From: CAYLNM01 sp964385045
GTDB lineage: Bacteria > Planctomycetota > Phycisphaerae > Phycisphaerales > SM1A02
Reading direction: 5' to 3'
DNA: 13,260 nt
NCBI GenBank assembly: GCA_964385045.1
Contig: CAYLNM010000126.1
Coordinates: 1-13,260, forward strand
Position numbers and translations under genes: made by a program. The notes under the pieces were generated by a model. That model worked only from the letters and a program-made list of their open reading frames with translations. It had not been told where the DNA came from and ran no database searches. Positions 13,015 through 13,260 of the stretch are shown here, piece by piece. Each line of letters opens with the position of its first letter. Position 1 is the first letter of the stretch.

Positions 13015-13260
13015 ATGCCGATCAGCGAGTCCTTCTGGATCGAAGTCAGTCCCTCGGATTTCCCGCACGAGCGCCGCGGTCTCGAGTGGCTGCGCGAGAA
13101 CCTCCCGGGAAATCGGGGCCTGCTGGCCTTCACGAACTTCACCTTCGACGCGGACGGCACGTCCAACGAGATCGATCTCGCCGTCGTCGGACCGGGTGGT
13201 TTCGTTCTCGTCGAGTTGAAGGACTACGCCAAGGTCCGTCACGAGGCGGGTAGGTTCCAC
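13015..13260 (+). CDS. NERD-domain protein, 5' part, PglW-like N-terminus (runs off window)
   Basis: The first 82 codons are open to the window end. The protein starts with an aromatic-rich segment, FWIEVSPSDFPHER (7-20), then helix GLEWLRENLP (22-31), strand FTNFTFDADGTSNEIDLAVV (39-58) and GFVLVELK (62-69). This is the NERD fold, a PD-(D/E)XK relative, with Asp54 and Glu67-x-Lys69 in the expected catalytic spacing. The order, with the domain at the very N-terminus after W-x-E-V-x-P-S-x-F, matches what I recall of PglW-type NERD/serine-threonine-kinase proteins of BREX type 2 (Pgl) phage defence. Simple NERD nucleases are the alternative. No Shine-Dalgarno is seen, but ATG 13015 gives the family-like start. 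Third-position GC is 69/82 codons, below about 93% over a similar length of lgt, which fits acquisition by transfer. Kinase identity cannot be tested in this window. Confidence 0.75.
   Translation, partial: MPISESFWIEVSPSDFPHERRGLEWLRENLPGNRGLLAFTNFTFDADGTSNEIDLAVVGPGGFVLVELKDYAKVRHEAGRFH

Noticed and set aside
10242..13166. A minus-strand frame open for over 2.9 kb, running from the right edge through lgt antisense into trpD
   Set aside because: The first about 560 codons are Arg/Pro/His-rich without domain features and lie antisense to lgt. At this GC content stop codons are rare, so long spurious frames are expected. Only the part from 11474 leftwards is a real protein.
12836..13219. A 127-codon + strand frame overlapping the start of the NERD gene
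   Set aside because: It begins with GTG, is Ser/Arg-rich, has no ribosome site and conflicts with the NERD frame, which has a clear domain.
12991..13260. A minus-strand frame opposite the NERD gene
   Set aside because: Its translation is the antisense of a conserved domain and shows no feature of its own.

Overview
The window is very GC-rich (about 72-80% in the text lines I counted inside genes). It looks like a chromosomal segment from a high-GC Gram-negative-type bacterium, most likely Planctomycetota and perhaps Phycisphaerae. The reasons are a secreted prenyltransferase/squalene-cyclase-repeat protein behind a Q/DPP-rich secreted protein, a secreted sorbosone-dehydrogenase-type propeller paired with a cytochrome c lipoprotein, and several long low-complexity secreted tails. 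This assignment is an inference from gene types and composition. No rRNA, tRNA, insertion sequence or CRISPR array was seen.

Layout. Positions 8-3465 (+) hold a compact three-gene cluster of secreted or membrane-anchored proteins: a low-complexity DPP/Q-rich protein, a squalene-cyclase-like repeat protein (4-bp ATGA overlap) and a protein of four repeated beta modules with a jelly-roll-like C-terminus. Convergent to it is an M28 zinc peptidase, probably a lipoprotein (3512-4630, -). A half-size EamA/DMT membrane protein (4831-5274, +) is divergent from the peptidase and convergent with a leftward cluster. That cluster reads sorbosone/glucose-dehydrogenase-like propeller (7120-8619), cytochrome c lipoprotein (6584-7123, stop/start overlap), then an alpha/beta hydrolase lipoprotein (5285-6535). 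Upstream lie a prohibitin-like SPFH protein (8970-9941, -) and trpD (10242-11474, -), followed by divergent lgt (11646-12656, +). Lgt is the enzyme that would lipidate the lipoproteins encoded here.

Right edge. After the lgt stop the composition falls to about 64% GC, and a gene-free stretch of about 360 bp leads into the start of a + strand gene at 13015 that runs off the window. Its first 82 residues read as a NERD (nuclease-related) domain of the type found at the N-terminus of PglW-like NERD-kinases of BREX/Pgl phage defence. This is the best candidate for the edge of a defence island, and the interesting system, if there is one, lies mostly to the right of the window.

Expression. Three genes that begin transcription units (EamA, the sugar dehydrogenase and lgt) have no convincing Shine-Dalgarno but carry a TANNNT hexamer 6-9 nt before the start codon, which suggests leaderless mRNAs. 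Several other genes (the repeat protein, cytochrome, hydrolase, SPFH, trpD) have Shine-Dalgarno-like sequences. Several intergenic spacers carry their own short tandem repeats.
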